64,000 nt of DNA, taken from assembly GCA_964019415.1 (NCBI GenBank), contig OZ025883.1, forward strand, positions 1,750,586 through 1,814,585. Reading direction: 5' to 3'. The translations under genes were made by a program, and so were the position numbers. The stretch comes from Ianthella basta. Its lineage: Eukaryota > Porifera > Demospongiae > Verongiida > Ianthellidae. Positions 12,925-36,145 of the stretch are shown one piece after another. The first letter of the stretch is position 1, and every line of letters starts with the position of its first letter. The notes beneath the pieces were generated by a model, which saw only the letters and a program-made list of their open reading frames with translations, did not search any database and was not told the origin of the DNA.

Positions 12925-13658
12925 GAATGCATGTGCAATGCAGGCAAGCATCTTGTGAAATATATGACATACATGCACGCACATCGCTTTATATGTTATA
13001 CAGTAACATTGCAGCTAGGCTACGGTTCAATGAAACTCCATTCAAGCCATGCACTAATGGTACCAGTGTGGCCGGGAGTTTCAAGGGAGGCTCTGGACAG
13101 AGCCCGCCCACATTGGTATATGAGGAGCTCGAGGGAATGGACCAGTGGGTATTGGCAGTGACCAGTGACCCGGCTGCTAAAGGGTCGGCTAAAGATTGGG
13201 AGGTTGCTGGCGCTGATCTGGGCCACTGCCATTTTCCCTTCCCCCCTCTTTCCTTACCACGTGTAGTTCCAAGACATTGTCTTTCAATTAAAATGGCAGT
13301 CAGCCATGAAATAAGAAGAAATTAAGCACGTATCTCACAAAGACAGCAAGATGGGTGCTTTCGATCAGCCAGTGGATGGATCAAGGGCACTTCCTAGTCC
13401 ATTCTTTGTAATCCTGGAGAGTTTGAATTTGCTATATACGTAGGCGGTGTTCCATGCATTGCCCTGCATGTGGTAATTTTAGCCCAAATCATATGAAAAG
13501 ACAAATGCACAAATCAACTGAAGTACATGTTACGTATATAATGTTTAGTGCAACTTGCACTAATTATATAGTACATAGTTACTGGTCTGCATTTACAAAT
13601 GTACATACATACTGTAAACAATTATAATTTGATAATGTACAGTATACAACTGTTCAAC

Positions 13659-16600
13659 CTACAGATCTATGCCATGTGGTTTCATCTCTAAAATAATAAG
13701 AGTTTCATCTTCAAACTTTTTGCATTTGATTGCTACAGCACACTTGTTTTGGACAATTTCATCAACCTCCCTCAACATGCTGATCTGCTCATCGCTCGCA
13801 TGCAACTCAAAGACAAATGAGTCCTCCCTTTGAATAATGCCCTTGACAACAGCACCCAGCAGCTTGGTGATCGCATCCAGTGTGCTTTCCTCCATACTAG
13901 GTGTCCACAATGGGACTCCTATGAACACCTATAGCCAAATAATTTTAATGAGCAACAACAGAGTCTTGTGAGGACCATGCAGTGGCGTGGTATACACAGA
14001 CACATGCTACGTACTATGAACATACGTACATACAATACACACTTACCTTACTGGTTGTAGAAATGTCAAATACTACTTCCCTACACCTGCTGTGTGCCCA
14101 TGATTTCTCCACCTCGTCCAAAGTTGTCTGGTCAATGCGGTCCCACTCTGGGTCAAACTTCATCATCTGCGTGCAAGTAGAACATGCAATGTCATGAAAT
14201 CATGCAGATATGTATAATATTGCATGCACTTCAATGGCCAAAGTTTAATGTTTACGTTTTTTCATAGATCAGCAACCAATAATTTTGTGACACCCTTGTT
14301 CACAAATGTATAGGCTTTAGAAGGTACGCAGTCCAGTCCAGCATCCACAATTTTATAAGCTAGAAATTTGCAAAATTGATAAGGCCGTAAATTACAAACC
14401 CATGAAAATCGAATTGACATTAACCATGCATACAGACCACACAACACGTACAGGCCTGGTGCTCTGTATATGCACTCTCAGCTGCTCCAGCTGTCCAGCG
14501 GCTTCAACTCCAGACAGCAGAGCTCCCCACGCCTCTAAAGCAAGGTGTACTGAAAGGTTACATTTGACACACGGCTGTAGGAACAGTTTCAGCTCATGCA
14601 GCTGATCTCGAGACATCACTGCAATGGAGACACAGGGTATGCATTGCAGTATGGCATCAGTTGTCAGTGTATACAGCATATGCTAGTATAGCCATGGATT
14701 GTAGTGATGTGTTTAACATGCACCCATTCACTCACATGGAGGACTGAAGAATAAAGGGGACAAGCACCTCACTGTCCGATCAACTATATTGGTATTTAAA
14801 GTAAGCGCTCTCAAGATTGGGTGCAGCAAGTCGCCTACTCCCCCCTCAATAGTAATGCACTTCAGAGACGTGTTTCTGAGAGAATCAGTAAGTGTATGCT
14901 CCTCTGGTAAACACTGCAAGGGAGGTAAAATGTGCTAGTGAACAAGAAATCTTTCAAAATCATACTGCAATACACTGCAACACTGTGACATGGTTAAGTG
15001 CATGGCCAAAGCATACATGCAGTACATGCAGTTCAAGGTGCATGTACATAAATATACCTGACTACCTATGAATATCATTGATTATCATGAATATCATAAT
15101 ATCATGAATATTATGCAACTGTGCAATGTAAGATGGCACTCACACACTGTAGGCACTCAAGTTCGTCCATGGTGCTGCTCTCAGTAGAGAGTGCTGCCAC
15201 AAGAACCTCTGCAGGCATTCCAAAGAGTTTCACCTTTGCCAACCTGTGCTTGTCACTCAAGAACTGGCACAGTGCTTGACAGTCTAAACCAGGAGGAGCA
15301 AACTTCAATGCAACAATTTGAAAGTTAACAAACATTGGCTTAGATTACATAAATCTTTCATCTTTGTTGGTTATCTTGTTAGGCATGCATATTGTGTTAT
15401 CTACGTAATTAGTGCATGGACAGTTGGACATGCACTGATAGCAGAATTCTTGTGTCTATGCTGTAAAGTTCAGCATACATGTAACAACTGTGTGCTTGAT
15501 CTGTGCATCCTGGGATAAATGTTCATACATAATTAAGATACATGAGTTGGTTGTAACTCTGTCAAGTCCAATGGAAGTCACAACTCTGAATAAATAAGGG
15601 AGGAAGGGAAATTGGCACCAGCCTGTATTGACCCCGGGACAACTTACGTCCTATCGTGGGGTTTCAGCAGCCCAAGCCAACCAATCAGCTGTGATAATTC
15701 GCCCCTCCTTGCCTTATGGGCTAGTTCGGAATAATGAAATGACTCAACTAACTTTTGCAGGTGTGCCGTGTGTGGCAGGTGTGGTACAATGCTCCAATTC
15801 TATTCATACGTAAGATAGCTGTAATAAATGATTGATAAAATGGCGGCAACTATCGTACCTTTGCAGCGCAATAGTTTCTTTGCCCTGGGACGCTCTATAT
15901 TTGATGGTCACAAAGCACACTTATTTTTGGTTCTGAGCGTGACTTTGCTCTGGGCATATAAAGTGTTTCTCTTTCGATGGTAAGTTGCTGCCATTTTGAA
16001 GAAGTAGTAAGCTAGACAGCATCACATATGTGCATGATGGTGGTTGTGACAAGCGTAGTGTCAGTGTAGAAGAAGGCAAAGATGCCAGGAGCACCAGTGC
16101 AAAGGACATGCAGTGAATTATAAATTTCTGCATGTCTGCAAACATTTCACCACAAATATTTCAGCATCACTTGCTCCAGTATTCACAAATTTAATTATGC
16201 AAAAATCAGCAAAAATGGCAAATCGCTTGCATGAACTCTGTCATAACAATGGTATGGGAAATGACGCTACCGTTCTGAAACAGCCTATATATGTAAGTTA
16301 NNNNNNNNNNNNNNNNNNNNNNNNNNNNNNNNNNNNNNNNNNNNNNNNNNNNNNNNNNNNNNNNNNNNNNNNNNNNNNNNNNNNNNNNNNNNNNNNNNNN
16401 NNNNNNNNNNNNNNNNNNNNNNNNNNNNNNNNNNNNNNNNNNNNNNNNNNNNNNNNNNNNNNNNNNNNNNNNNNNNNNNNNNNNNNNNNNNNNNNNNNNN
16501 TGGTGGCCTACATGGAACAGACACACAACATGCATACAAGTAATTGTGTAGATGTACCCAAGGGTGTGGATATTGCTGCTGCAATGCAACAGGCACTGCT

Positions 16601-17099
16601 TAGTCTGAACATACCTGATGAGTTGGCTCTGGAGCTCGAGGGAGTGGTGCTTTCACACTTCTCTTTAACTCAGCAAGCAGCTCTTCACTGGTGACTCTCT
16701 CTACCTTCTCAATAGCAGACAGCACGCTCCGCCAGGTTAAGGGAAGGCTACCAGTGTGGGGCGCTAGACTCAGCCAAATGGAGAACATCTCTGTGCAGCA
16801 TGCGTCCGTCTTGTAGTGCTCACTCTCCGCAATGGCCGAAAGGCGGCAGTCCTCGATGTCAAGGTTGAGTCCTATGGTCTTCCAATTCGACGACACTCTG
16901 GGAACAACAACATTTCGTAGGTCCTTCAAAGACGGTTTCCAGTCTAGCAGAGCGGCGTCTTCTGCAGTAGCTATAGGAAGGGGATACACAACGTCGTCAA
17001 ACTTGCAAATCCTGGCTTATATCGATCACATGTCTACACTCTCCTAGTAACATGTGCATGCTGTTATTAACCTTCATCGATATTCCTGCTTTCGGCCAT
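13659..17099 (-). CDS. Death-domain protein with leucine-rich-like exons (model interrupted by gap)
   Basis: N-terminal exons 17072-17099 (MAESRNIDE) and 16615-17015 join through a 56-bp intron and encode a Death domain (VVPRVSSNWKTIGLNLDI, LTWRSVLSAIEKV), a death-fold adaptor module of apoptotic and innate immune signalling. Then come the 200-N gap and about 1.3 kb without a clear exon. Downstream exons 15144-15302, 14736-14913, 14452-14618, 14047-14166 and 13659-13928 are mutually phase-consistent and end in TAG. They encode Leu/Cys-rich, LRR-like segments (LAKVKLFGMPAEVLVAAL, HELKLFLQPC) and a C-terminal alpha/beta region (MEESTLDAITKLLGAVV). Linking both groups into one gene is inference; two adjacent genes are possible. 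The first intron is very short and has a weak pyrimidine tract. Confidence 0.55.
15840..15979 (+). CDS. Possible first exon or 47-aa micro-ORF with one TM helix
   Basis: An ATGGCGGC start opens a frame of 47 codons whose residues 28-45 (HLFLVLSVTLLWAYKVFLF) form a convincing membrane helix. The frame runs into an excellent splice donor (TG|GTAAGTTG) at 15979/15980, whose own TAA ends the unspliced ORF. It may be exon 1 of a plus-strand gene whose remainder lies in or beyond the gap, or a free-standing small membrane protein. It lies on the strand opposite the death-domain gene, within its presumed intron. I recognise no homologue. Confidence 0.3.
16301..16500. other. Assembly gap (200 N)
   Basis: Exactly 200 consecutive N, the fixed size used by several scaffolders, so the true gap length is unknown. 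It falls inside the death-domain gene model and probably hides one or more exons. Confidence 0.98.
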
Positions 17100-17956
17100 T
17101 TGGAGCTAGCTGACAGCCGTAGCTAACTCCCTCAGAACACGCACAACAACAGGGAAGCCTATCCCAGCCTAGTCACGCGCGCCAGCCCCTATTATTGCGC
17201 AATCGCGCTTAGAATAGAATAGCTATTTCTCCGCGATTGCGCAATAAGAGGAATAGGGGCTGGCGCGCGAGACTAATCCCAGCCACACCCACGTGCACGC
17301 ACGCTTATGCAAACGGTATATAACATATACGGACTGCAAACCACTGCACATGCAGTACGTCGTAAATTATAGCTATACAGTGCATCATCATCCCATGCAT
17401 ATATGTGGCCATGTCATCAGGCACCGTATGTACGCAGATCCCTGCATACATGTATATGGCTCATTGCCTATTTCTCTTAGCTCTGGGGTCTCTACTAGCA
17501 GTCTCTTCTGTGCTCCTTGGCTGCTCGGGTGCCCCTGGAGGAGGCGGTGGCGGTGGTGGACCTCTGCAGGAGTGGAGATGGAATACATCAGTTCTACCAT
17601 GGCATCACTAGCAACAAACATAAATGAAGTCTTAAATACACTACGCATACTGTAGCTAGCAGGAACTCCTGCTAGCAGGAGAGGGGAAGCATTCTGTCCA
17701 AACCACAAAAAGGCATGCATGAACGGGCCACATAAACGGCAAAGAACAGTTTTATGAAAGAGTAAGCACTCAAATTATTTGCTTAAGAAAAGTGTGTTCT
17801 ATCTACATGGTATGTTCAGAGCTGTAGTGTAGGTAAAAGAATGTAGGCACTGAAACATGCATCAGCCGTGAGTTACCGCCAGTGTCCTTACAAGCAATAA
17901 TAGATAGATGAACAAAGAAGATGGATGGCAGCATGCTGAAGTGCATCTATCTGTGC
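17100..17956. other. Spacer between two minus-strand genes, with one hairpin MITE
   Basis: Upstream region of the death-domain gene and 3' region of WDR33. It contains the MITE at 17170-17275 and a short palindrome ('tagcaggaactcctgcta', about 17655-17675). I see no gene here. Confidence 0.5.
17170..17275. mobile_element. 106-bp foldback MITE with perfect 9-bp TSD
   Basis: The arms (TAGTCACGCGCGCCAGCCCC and GGGGCTGGCGCGCGAGACTA) continue inward through complementary ATTGCGCAATCGCG and CGCGATTGCGCAAT. Direct repeats ATCCCAGCC at 17161-17169 and 17276-17284 are identical. Termini match the elements at 12503 and 12870. Confidence 0.8.
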
Positions 17957-24503
<6,547 letters not shown>

Positions 24504-24625
24504 TTTGTTGGACCTCGCAATGAGTAAAACCCTGTGATTATCCGTCCTCGCCCTGTGGTCGCTCTAGTGACTCAAGGAACCGTACCATTTGGAGAAGACG
24601 CGAAAGCCAAGCTCTCTGACGAAGG
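24504..24625. promoter_or_regulatory. 122-bp bidirectional promoter, WDR33 / SSU72
   Basis: The only DNA between the start codons of two 3'-end-processing genes. No TATA box is visible. Both 5'UTRs must be very short or overlap. Confidence 0.7.
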
Positions 24626-29819
<5,194 letters not shown>

Positions 29820-30147
29820 ATCCTTCAGTTTGTTTCTTATAATTTCATGTATACCTGGGGTGTCGTCAAGCACCTAGCTGATGACCAATTAATGCATGTA
29901 CATAATAATTATTCAATGTCAGTCCTTTTTTGGCTGCTAGTTATTTCTATCCTTACAGGATTAATTAAGTTTGTGGCCGGTTAATTTTGTACTGCATGCC
30001 ACAACTTAATATAAAAACCTTATAATTTGTCATTACGTCTTGTACGTATGCATTGTAATTTATTTTTGATCAGAAGAAATTATGCAATATGTCATGAAGA
30101 GCATCACATAATTATAATTTCAGCAGGTTTATTTAGTTTTAATCTCA
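29820..30147. other. Convergent junction SSU72 / PTCD1
   Basis: 328 bp of AT-rich sequence between two tail-to-tail genes. No gene; presumably two 3'UTRs. Confidence 0.6.
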
Positions 30148-33100
30148 TCACTCAGGGTCTTCCTCTTCCTCCTCTTCGAGTGGATCATCTTCTTCGCTAA
30201 CCCACATGGACCTCCTCCATATCCCAAGGTATCCACGGTAACCATGCAGTCTTTTCTTCATTGCACTAGGCTGCGAACAATCAAAAGAGTTTTGAGTGCA
30301 ATTTAAGCCAATAAAATGCACACACAACACAACACCACACACACACACGCACACACACATACACACACACCATTCTGCCCTCATCATTGGGCTCTGCAGC
30401 ATGGGACAGAATGCCTTTAATCTTCTGGTCAGGTAAAATGGCTGCTCTTTTCATTTCCTAATAAGGGAACCACAATATTGCAAAGTCTACTCAACCACTA
30501 TTCCCATTCCCATTCCCATTCCCATTCTCATTCCCATGAAAAGAGCAAGTATGGTAAACAGAGCGTGATCTCGTAGAGACTCATGGCATGTGCAAAAAGG
30601 ACTGCAACAGGGAACCTTTGAGAAATAGGGCTTACTAGAGTTTCAATAAAACAGGACGTTTCGGCCATGGAGGCCTTTGTCAAATAAATGACTGAATGAC
30701 ACCACTCAACTAATCCTGCTTCAATGACCCTATTCTATGTCCTTTGGCCCAAACCTCCCTGTTCCTGTCATTACATAGAACACAGCAGCTGCAGCTATTA
30801 TTAGGTCTACTATCACAAAGAGCTGTCATGAAATACGCATTTTATACAGTTAACATACACATAGATCCAATATTACGGGTAGCTGTCATGTAACATTTTA
30901 TACAGCTAACATATACATTGGTATGACATATAATAAGACTGGAGGCACCCAAGAGCAGAGATTAATGCAAGCTACAAAGATTCAAGATGAACATTGGGTT
31001 TACACTATTTTATACTAGTAACATAGTAAATGTCATTGAGACATTTTGTACTGTTTGTGCGTGTTGTCATTGTTCTGTTTGTGTTGTCCCAGGACGACCA
31101 GTCTTATATGCTAATGGGAATAACACATAAAACACTAAACTGCCAATTTTAACAGGTACTAAATTTAGCAAATTTAGAAAATAGTGCCAAATTGCTAAAA
31201 ACTGCACCTGCAAAAATCTTTGGCACAGGCAAATACATTCTTACACACTGAAAACTTGAAAATTGCTAAAATTAGTACCAACCAAATCCTGGACTTCAAA
31301 ATGCTAAATTAAGTTGCCGTTAAAACAGCCACAACAATTGTATGAATGTCCCATGCACTCAAACCTTCATCAAGCACACTATGAAGGGGTAGTTTCTGTT
31401 CTGGAACGCCACTTGCAGTAAGACTGCAAAGATCTCTTCATTCACTTCCACACCAGCAGACTGGGAAAGGCAGGAGACAACAGAAGTGTCTTTGTAAAGG
31501 GTACACAGCAATTCTTCTGCAAGAACATTTGCAAAAGAACTGTACAATACATTGCAGTGTCACAGACTGACTTGCATATCCTTCAACAGTAGAAGACCGT
31601 CAGGAGACCTTTTGCAGCCAAGGGCAAGCCTCTTATATGTGTCGAGAGTTGGAGCGAAGCCCATCTCGCTCATGGTAGCCACCATTGCCTGTGCACCAAT
31701 ATTAACATGACCACACAGTAGTGTCACTCAGTGAGAGCAGACAGCATGTCTGTCAGTCTGTGTATGTGTTTGTATGTGAGATGAGCTTCAATGAATAACC
31801 AACGGGTGAACAAGGGTGAACTCATTCATGTTACATCGCCACTGTCCACATGTAACCACACACATGCACACACACGCACGCACGCATGCACATACGCACG
31901 CACGCACATACACACGCACGCACATACGCACGCACGCACGCACACACACACACAGTATAGGGCTTGTACATGTTTGCCACACCCATGCAATTACTGACTT
32001 TGGCCTTTCCGAACTTCTTCCCACTAACTGCTTGCAACTCCACCAAGGCATTCATCATAGGCAGATCAGGCTCTACCCCATTCTCCTTCAGCACTCTCCA
32101 AAAGAAGTGCTCTCTACTAAATGGTAAGTCTTTCAGAAGACTAAGGAGAAGGTGGAATGTTTTTATGCTTGGATCCACCTTGTTCTGAGGGTCACTCATT
32201 GCCCGCAGGAACAGCTGAACATCACGTTCCTCGAGCCATCGCTCCCCTTTGGTAGACAAGTAGAGTCGCATATTGTACAGTTTAGTCAGATGCATTGGGA
32301 CATAGCCAACGACACCTTTAACGCCACTCTCAAGACGGCCATCTTGTTTGCCGTCCATGATGTCATCAGTCTCGACTGGCTGAAGCAGGCCCTCAGGGAT
32401 TCCCCCATCCCTATAGCATCTCAACATAAGGTTGTAGCTATAGAGGTCTGGCTGTAAGCCACACGCACTCATCTCCTGCCAAACCTGCAGTCCTCGTTCT
32501 AATCCCTCCTCCACATCCTCACACGCAGCCATCAGAAGGAAGCTAAACGTGTGCAGGTCTGGCCGATTATTCCAATTATGCATGGAAGCATACACTTGGA
32601 AGGCTTCGTCTGCCCGCCCACACAATGCGTATGCCTTGATCATTGCGTTGCATGTCATAGTGTTGGGAATGACATCTCTACGGTCCATTTCCTCCCGTAT
32701 CTTCTGAATGTACAAAAGAGACTGCTTTCCAGACTCTGCACAGCCGTTGAAGAGACTGGTGTACGTGTGCTCGGTGGGAATCAAGGCTCTTTTCTTCATC
32801 TACAAAAAGATGGAAGGATAAGGACACTTGGAAACATACTTCAAGTACATAACTCTTTGTATAGAGCTATTATAACATCTGTATATTATGGCGGAGTCCC
32901 TTACACAGGACACCTTTAATTCAGGACACCTCTCTAATGAGAACAGTGCCTACTGTCCCAGCTACATAGAGATGTGTACAAAGCTACCTCTGAAATAAGG
33001 ACACCTCTCTAATGAGAACAGTGCCTACTGTCCCAGCTACATAGAGATGTGTACAAAGCTACCTCTGAAATAAGGATACCTCTCTAATGAGGACAGTGCC

Positions 33101-34922
33101 TACTGTCCCAGCTACATAGAGATGTGTACAAAGCTACCTCTGAAATAAGGACACCTCTCTAATGAGGACAGTGCCTACTGTCCCAGCTACATAGAGATGT
33201 GTACAAAGCTACCTCTGAAATAAGGACACCTCTCTAATGAGAACAGTGCCTACTGTCCCAGTTACATAGAGATGTGTACAAGACTACCTCTGAAACAAGA
33301 ACACCTCTCCAATGAGGACACTTGCCACCACCACCACACACCCCGCTAGTAGTACAAACACCCTCTTATGCTGATAGATTACTCACAGTGGGTACGCTGT
33401 GAATGTGATGCACACTTCTATGATACATACAGTCACATGTACCTTACACTGCATTAAGCAGAATTAGGTGGCATGTTGTGGAGTGTCACTCACATCATTG
33501 AAAAGTTTGAAAGCCCGTTTGATATTCCCTTTCCTTCCCAAGGCTGCAATCAGGTTGTTAAACATTACCACCTCGGGGTATATGCGCTTCTCCTTCATCT
33601 CCTCAAAGAGCTCCAATGCTTCTTCTTCATTTCCTCGCTTACACCGCTTTTGAATACGGTTTCGGTACCATATCTTTTCCTTCTCAATTCTACACAAACA
33701 GCCATGAACACAAACAGACAATGAGAAGATGTGAACCTCCTATGCACACAATTACCACCACTGCATTAAAATATGGCTGGAAATAGAGAGGTTTTGGTAT
33801 CCATCTAAACTTCAGCATACTGTTACTAAGTCATAGCCTTGCGAGCAAGACTCTGGCTCAATACCCTGCAAAACAGTCTGGCCAAATTAGCCAGCTTTCC
33901 ATGGCACGGGGTGGCCAGGATCTTGGCCATCCATACAAATCACAGAATAGCCAATTAAGACGGTTCCAGTTCACATGTAGTGGTTATCCCACCTAATCGA
34001 GTGCGCTATATCCAGCCGGAAGATCTATGATGCGTTGAAGCCAACTGCAGATGTCTTGTACAAAGACAGCGACGAATGTGAGCTGTAGTTTCTCGGCTGA
34101 GCGAAGCATATGCGGTACACGACCAATTAGCACATGGGAGCGTGAAACCTATTTACGACTTCCGACAAAATCGACCTCACAGCCAAGGCAGATGGTTTGT
34201 CAATCCTTCTCCATATGTTTTCCCATCCAACAATAAGCTTGTGGCAAAAAAAACAGGCTAATATGATTTTGAATGGGTACGCTAATCACTCACACGTATT
34301 GCACAATCGTTACACTATTCTGTATAGATCTATACCATGGACAGCTGGCTCATGTGACTAGACTGTTTCACAGGGTATTACACAACAGTGTGGCCCACGA
34401 GACTAACTGAGTCATACATGTCCTTCGCCTCACACCTGATCATACAGTACATGCAGAGACTGCTCATACACTGCTGGCTTCAGGGCACCAGTTGCAAGTG
34501 CCTTACTGGCTGAGTCTCTTGGGTTGACGCAGCCTTCTCACTCCTCCTCTAGCATCCACCTTTATGCGACTTTCGTCATTCACACGTACAGTGGTGATAG
34601 ACCGAACAGGGTGGACATGTGTGGCATCTGTCCCAGCTACTACAGGAGACCTCCTGTTTGCAACCTCACTTGCTATTATCCTGGAAGCTGCAGAGGACAA
34701 GCAGCTATACGATCGTGACAACACCGAGGCAGCTGTGAGGAGTGCAACCGACTTGAAAGGTTTAGGCACGTAGCTCGATATGCAGCAGAAACCAGCAGCT
34801 GAACCGCATCCAACAGCTAACTTTTCCCGCAATTGCAAGTTAAATCTGTAGAAAGCATAACTCAGCGATTTAGTGTTAACGGTTGAAGCTGACCATCTTC
34901 TCATCATGGAAATGCTAAGCAT
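30148..34922 (-). CDS. PTCD1: PTCD1, mitochondrial pentatricopeptide-repeat protein
   Basis: Seven exons: 34507-34922, 33494-33689, 31999-32799, 31572-31688, 31365-31460, 30371-30457, 30148-30270; phases consistent, 611 aa (human about 700). The first 139 residues are Arg/Ser-rich with few acids, compatible with a mitochondrial targeting sequence. Degenerate 35-residue PPR motifs follow (EEALELFEEMKEKRIYPEVV, PNTMTCNAMIKAYALCG, LQPDLYSYNLMLRCY, GFAPTLDTYKRLALGCKR). Order and spacing follow PTCD1, including KRSPDGLLLLKDM near the end and the YRGYLGIW element. In the family PTCD1 binds mitochondrial leucine tRNAs and 16S rRNA and supports mitoribosome assembly. The exact start ATG is uncertain because the N-terminus is not conserved. 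It is head-to-head with DNAJC7. Confidence 0.93.
32891..33320. mobile_element. Family B pogo-like element, five 75-bp repeats, PTCD1 intron
   Basis: The same 75-bp unit as at 29011, in the opposite orientation, five tandem copies (for example starting at 32941 and 33016). The left edge reads gcggagtcccttacacagga, a decayed version of the CAGTGGAGCCCC terminus seen at 38154. Confidence 0.75.
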
Positions 34923-35029
34923 GTTAACACTGCAAATCCATTTCTATGATCTGAACAAAAAGTAGTCCGCCATTTTTATCAGCCATGTGACTTTGGCGGG
35001 GAATTTTTCCAGAACCTTCTATCAACAAA
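34923..35029. promoter_or_regulatory. 107-bp bidirectional promoter, PTCD1 / DNAJC7
   Basis: Shortest spacer between unrelated genes in the window. No TATA box on either strand. Confidence 0.65.
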
Positions 35030-36032
35030 ATGGCGGGTGAAGAGACGCCCATGGAGGTGGACGCGTCCGACCAGGAGTGGGTGTAGTTGATCCAGCGTGT
35101 TCATGTATGCCTGAACGTATGTGTATAGGTGGATATCGTGACCGAGTTAGTATCCTTGATTATCGCACGTTAATCCTCGTGCGCTGATTCGCTTTGTTTG
35201 CCTTTGTGGGTTTCGTTGATTCGAGTTTGCCTCTAAGTCAGAGCAAGTTGGATCCGGAAGGAGTTGATACTTTCGTTAGTTAAATGTCCCTCCTCATCCA
35301 GGGACGATTAAAATCTTTTTATTTCTGACGAAATGTGATTCGACCGCATTAATCACAATCTGGCTCGCTTGTAATTAATCTAATAATTAACTGGGCGTAC
35401 GCGCGTGTCCCTTCCTCTCTCTCTGTGCATGTGTGCGCACATGTATGTGTATGTGTGTGTAGACACCCCATACACACATTAATGCGAGTGGTCTCCTTAA
35501 TACAGGACCTCTGAGCATCATAAGAAACTGGGAAGTGATTGCTACAGGCAGGAAGACTACAATGGGGCTCTTCAGCACTACAGCAAGGCAATAGGTGAGC
35601 GGCGTCTTCTCTGTGGTATTCTTCTGCTATGACATCATCAGTTCTGATTGAATGAGACATAACAGTGCTGTATTTTGAAATTTGTTAAGGGATGAGCGGG
35701 GACATGAAAATAAGGTTACAAGCATGTTCTGTGTGTGTGTGGGGGGGGGGGGGGGGGAGACATATACACATACATGTTGACCTAAGTCTTGGGAGGGTGA
35801 GATTAAAGCCAGGGGAGCAAATTTTGCCCCCAGGATTCCTGAATGTACTACTGTGTGCCCCCCCCCCCCCCAATACCAATCCCCATTCCTCCTCTTCCTC
35901 CCACAAGAGGGCCAACCGTCTAATGCAGTGCTGTATGCTAACCGAGCCTCGGCTTACTTGAAGCTGAAGTCGTGGGCCAAAGCAGTTGAGGATGCTCAGT
36001 GTGCAGTAGCCAAGGACCCTACATGGCCAAAA

Positions 36033-36064
<32 letters not shown>

Positions 36065-36113
36065 GTGTGGTGTGTGCGTGTGTGTGCGTGTGTGTGTGTG
36101 CGTGTGTATATGT

Positions 36114-36145
<32 letters not shown>

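Larger units (their letters stand above)
11963..13658. other. Convergent intergenic region with two hairpin MITEs
   Basis: No gene is supportable. It holds the 3'UTRs of the nucleoporin (plus) and the death-domain gene (minus) and two small foldback elements (12503-12585 and 12870-12924). The rest is unremarkable AT-rich sequence rich in 'catgcatg' and 'tacatgta' words. Confidence 0.5.

Noticed and set aside
16113-16694. Plus-strand ORF spanning the N gap
   Set aside because: Its continuity depends on unknown bases. The right part is antisense to the Death-domain exon.
33841-33960. Possible tRNA-like segment
   Set aside because: No A-box/B-box spacing or cloverleaf could be built. No tRNA or rRNA gene was found by eye anywhere in the window.
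34360-34405. Possible fourth TAGTCTC hairpin element (tagactg..cgagacta)
   Set aside because: The ends do not pair well and no 9-bp flanking duplication is present.
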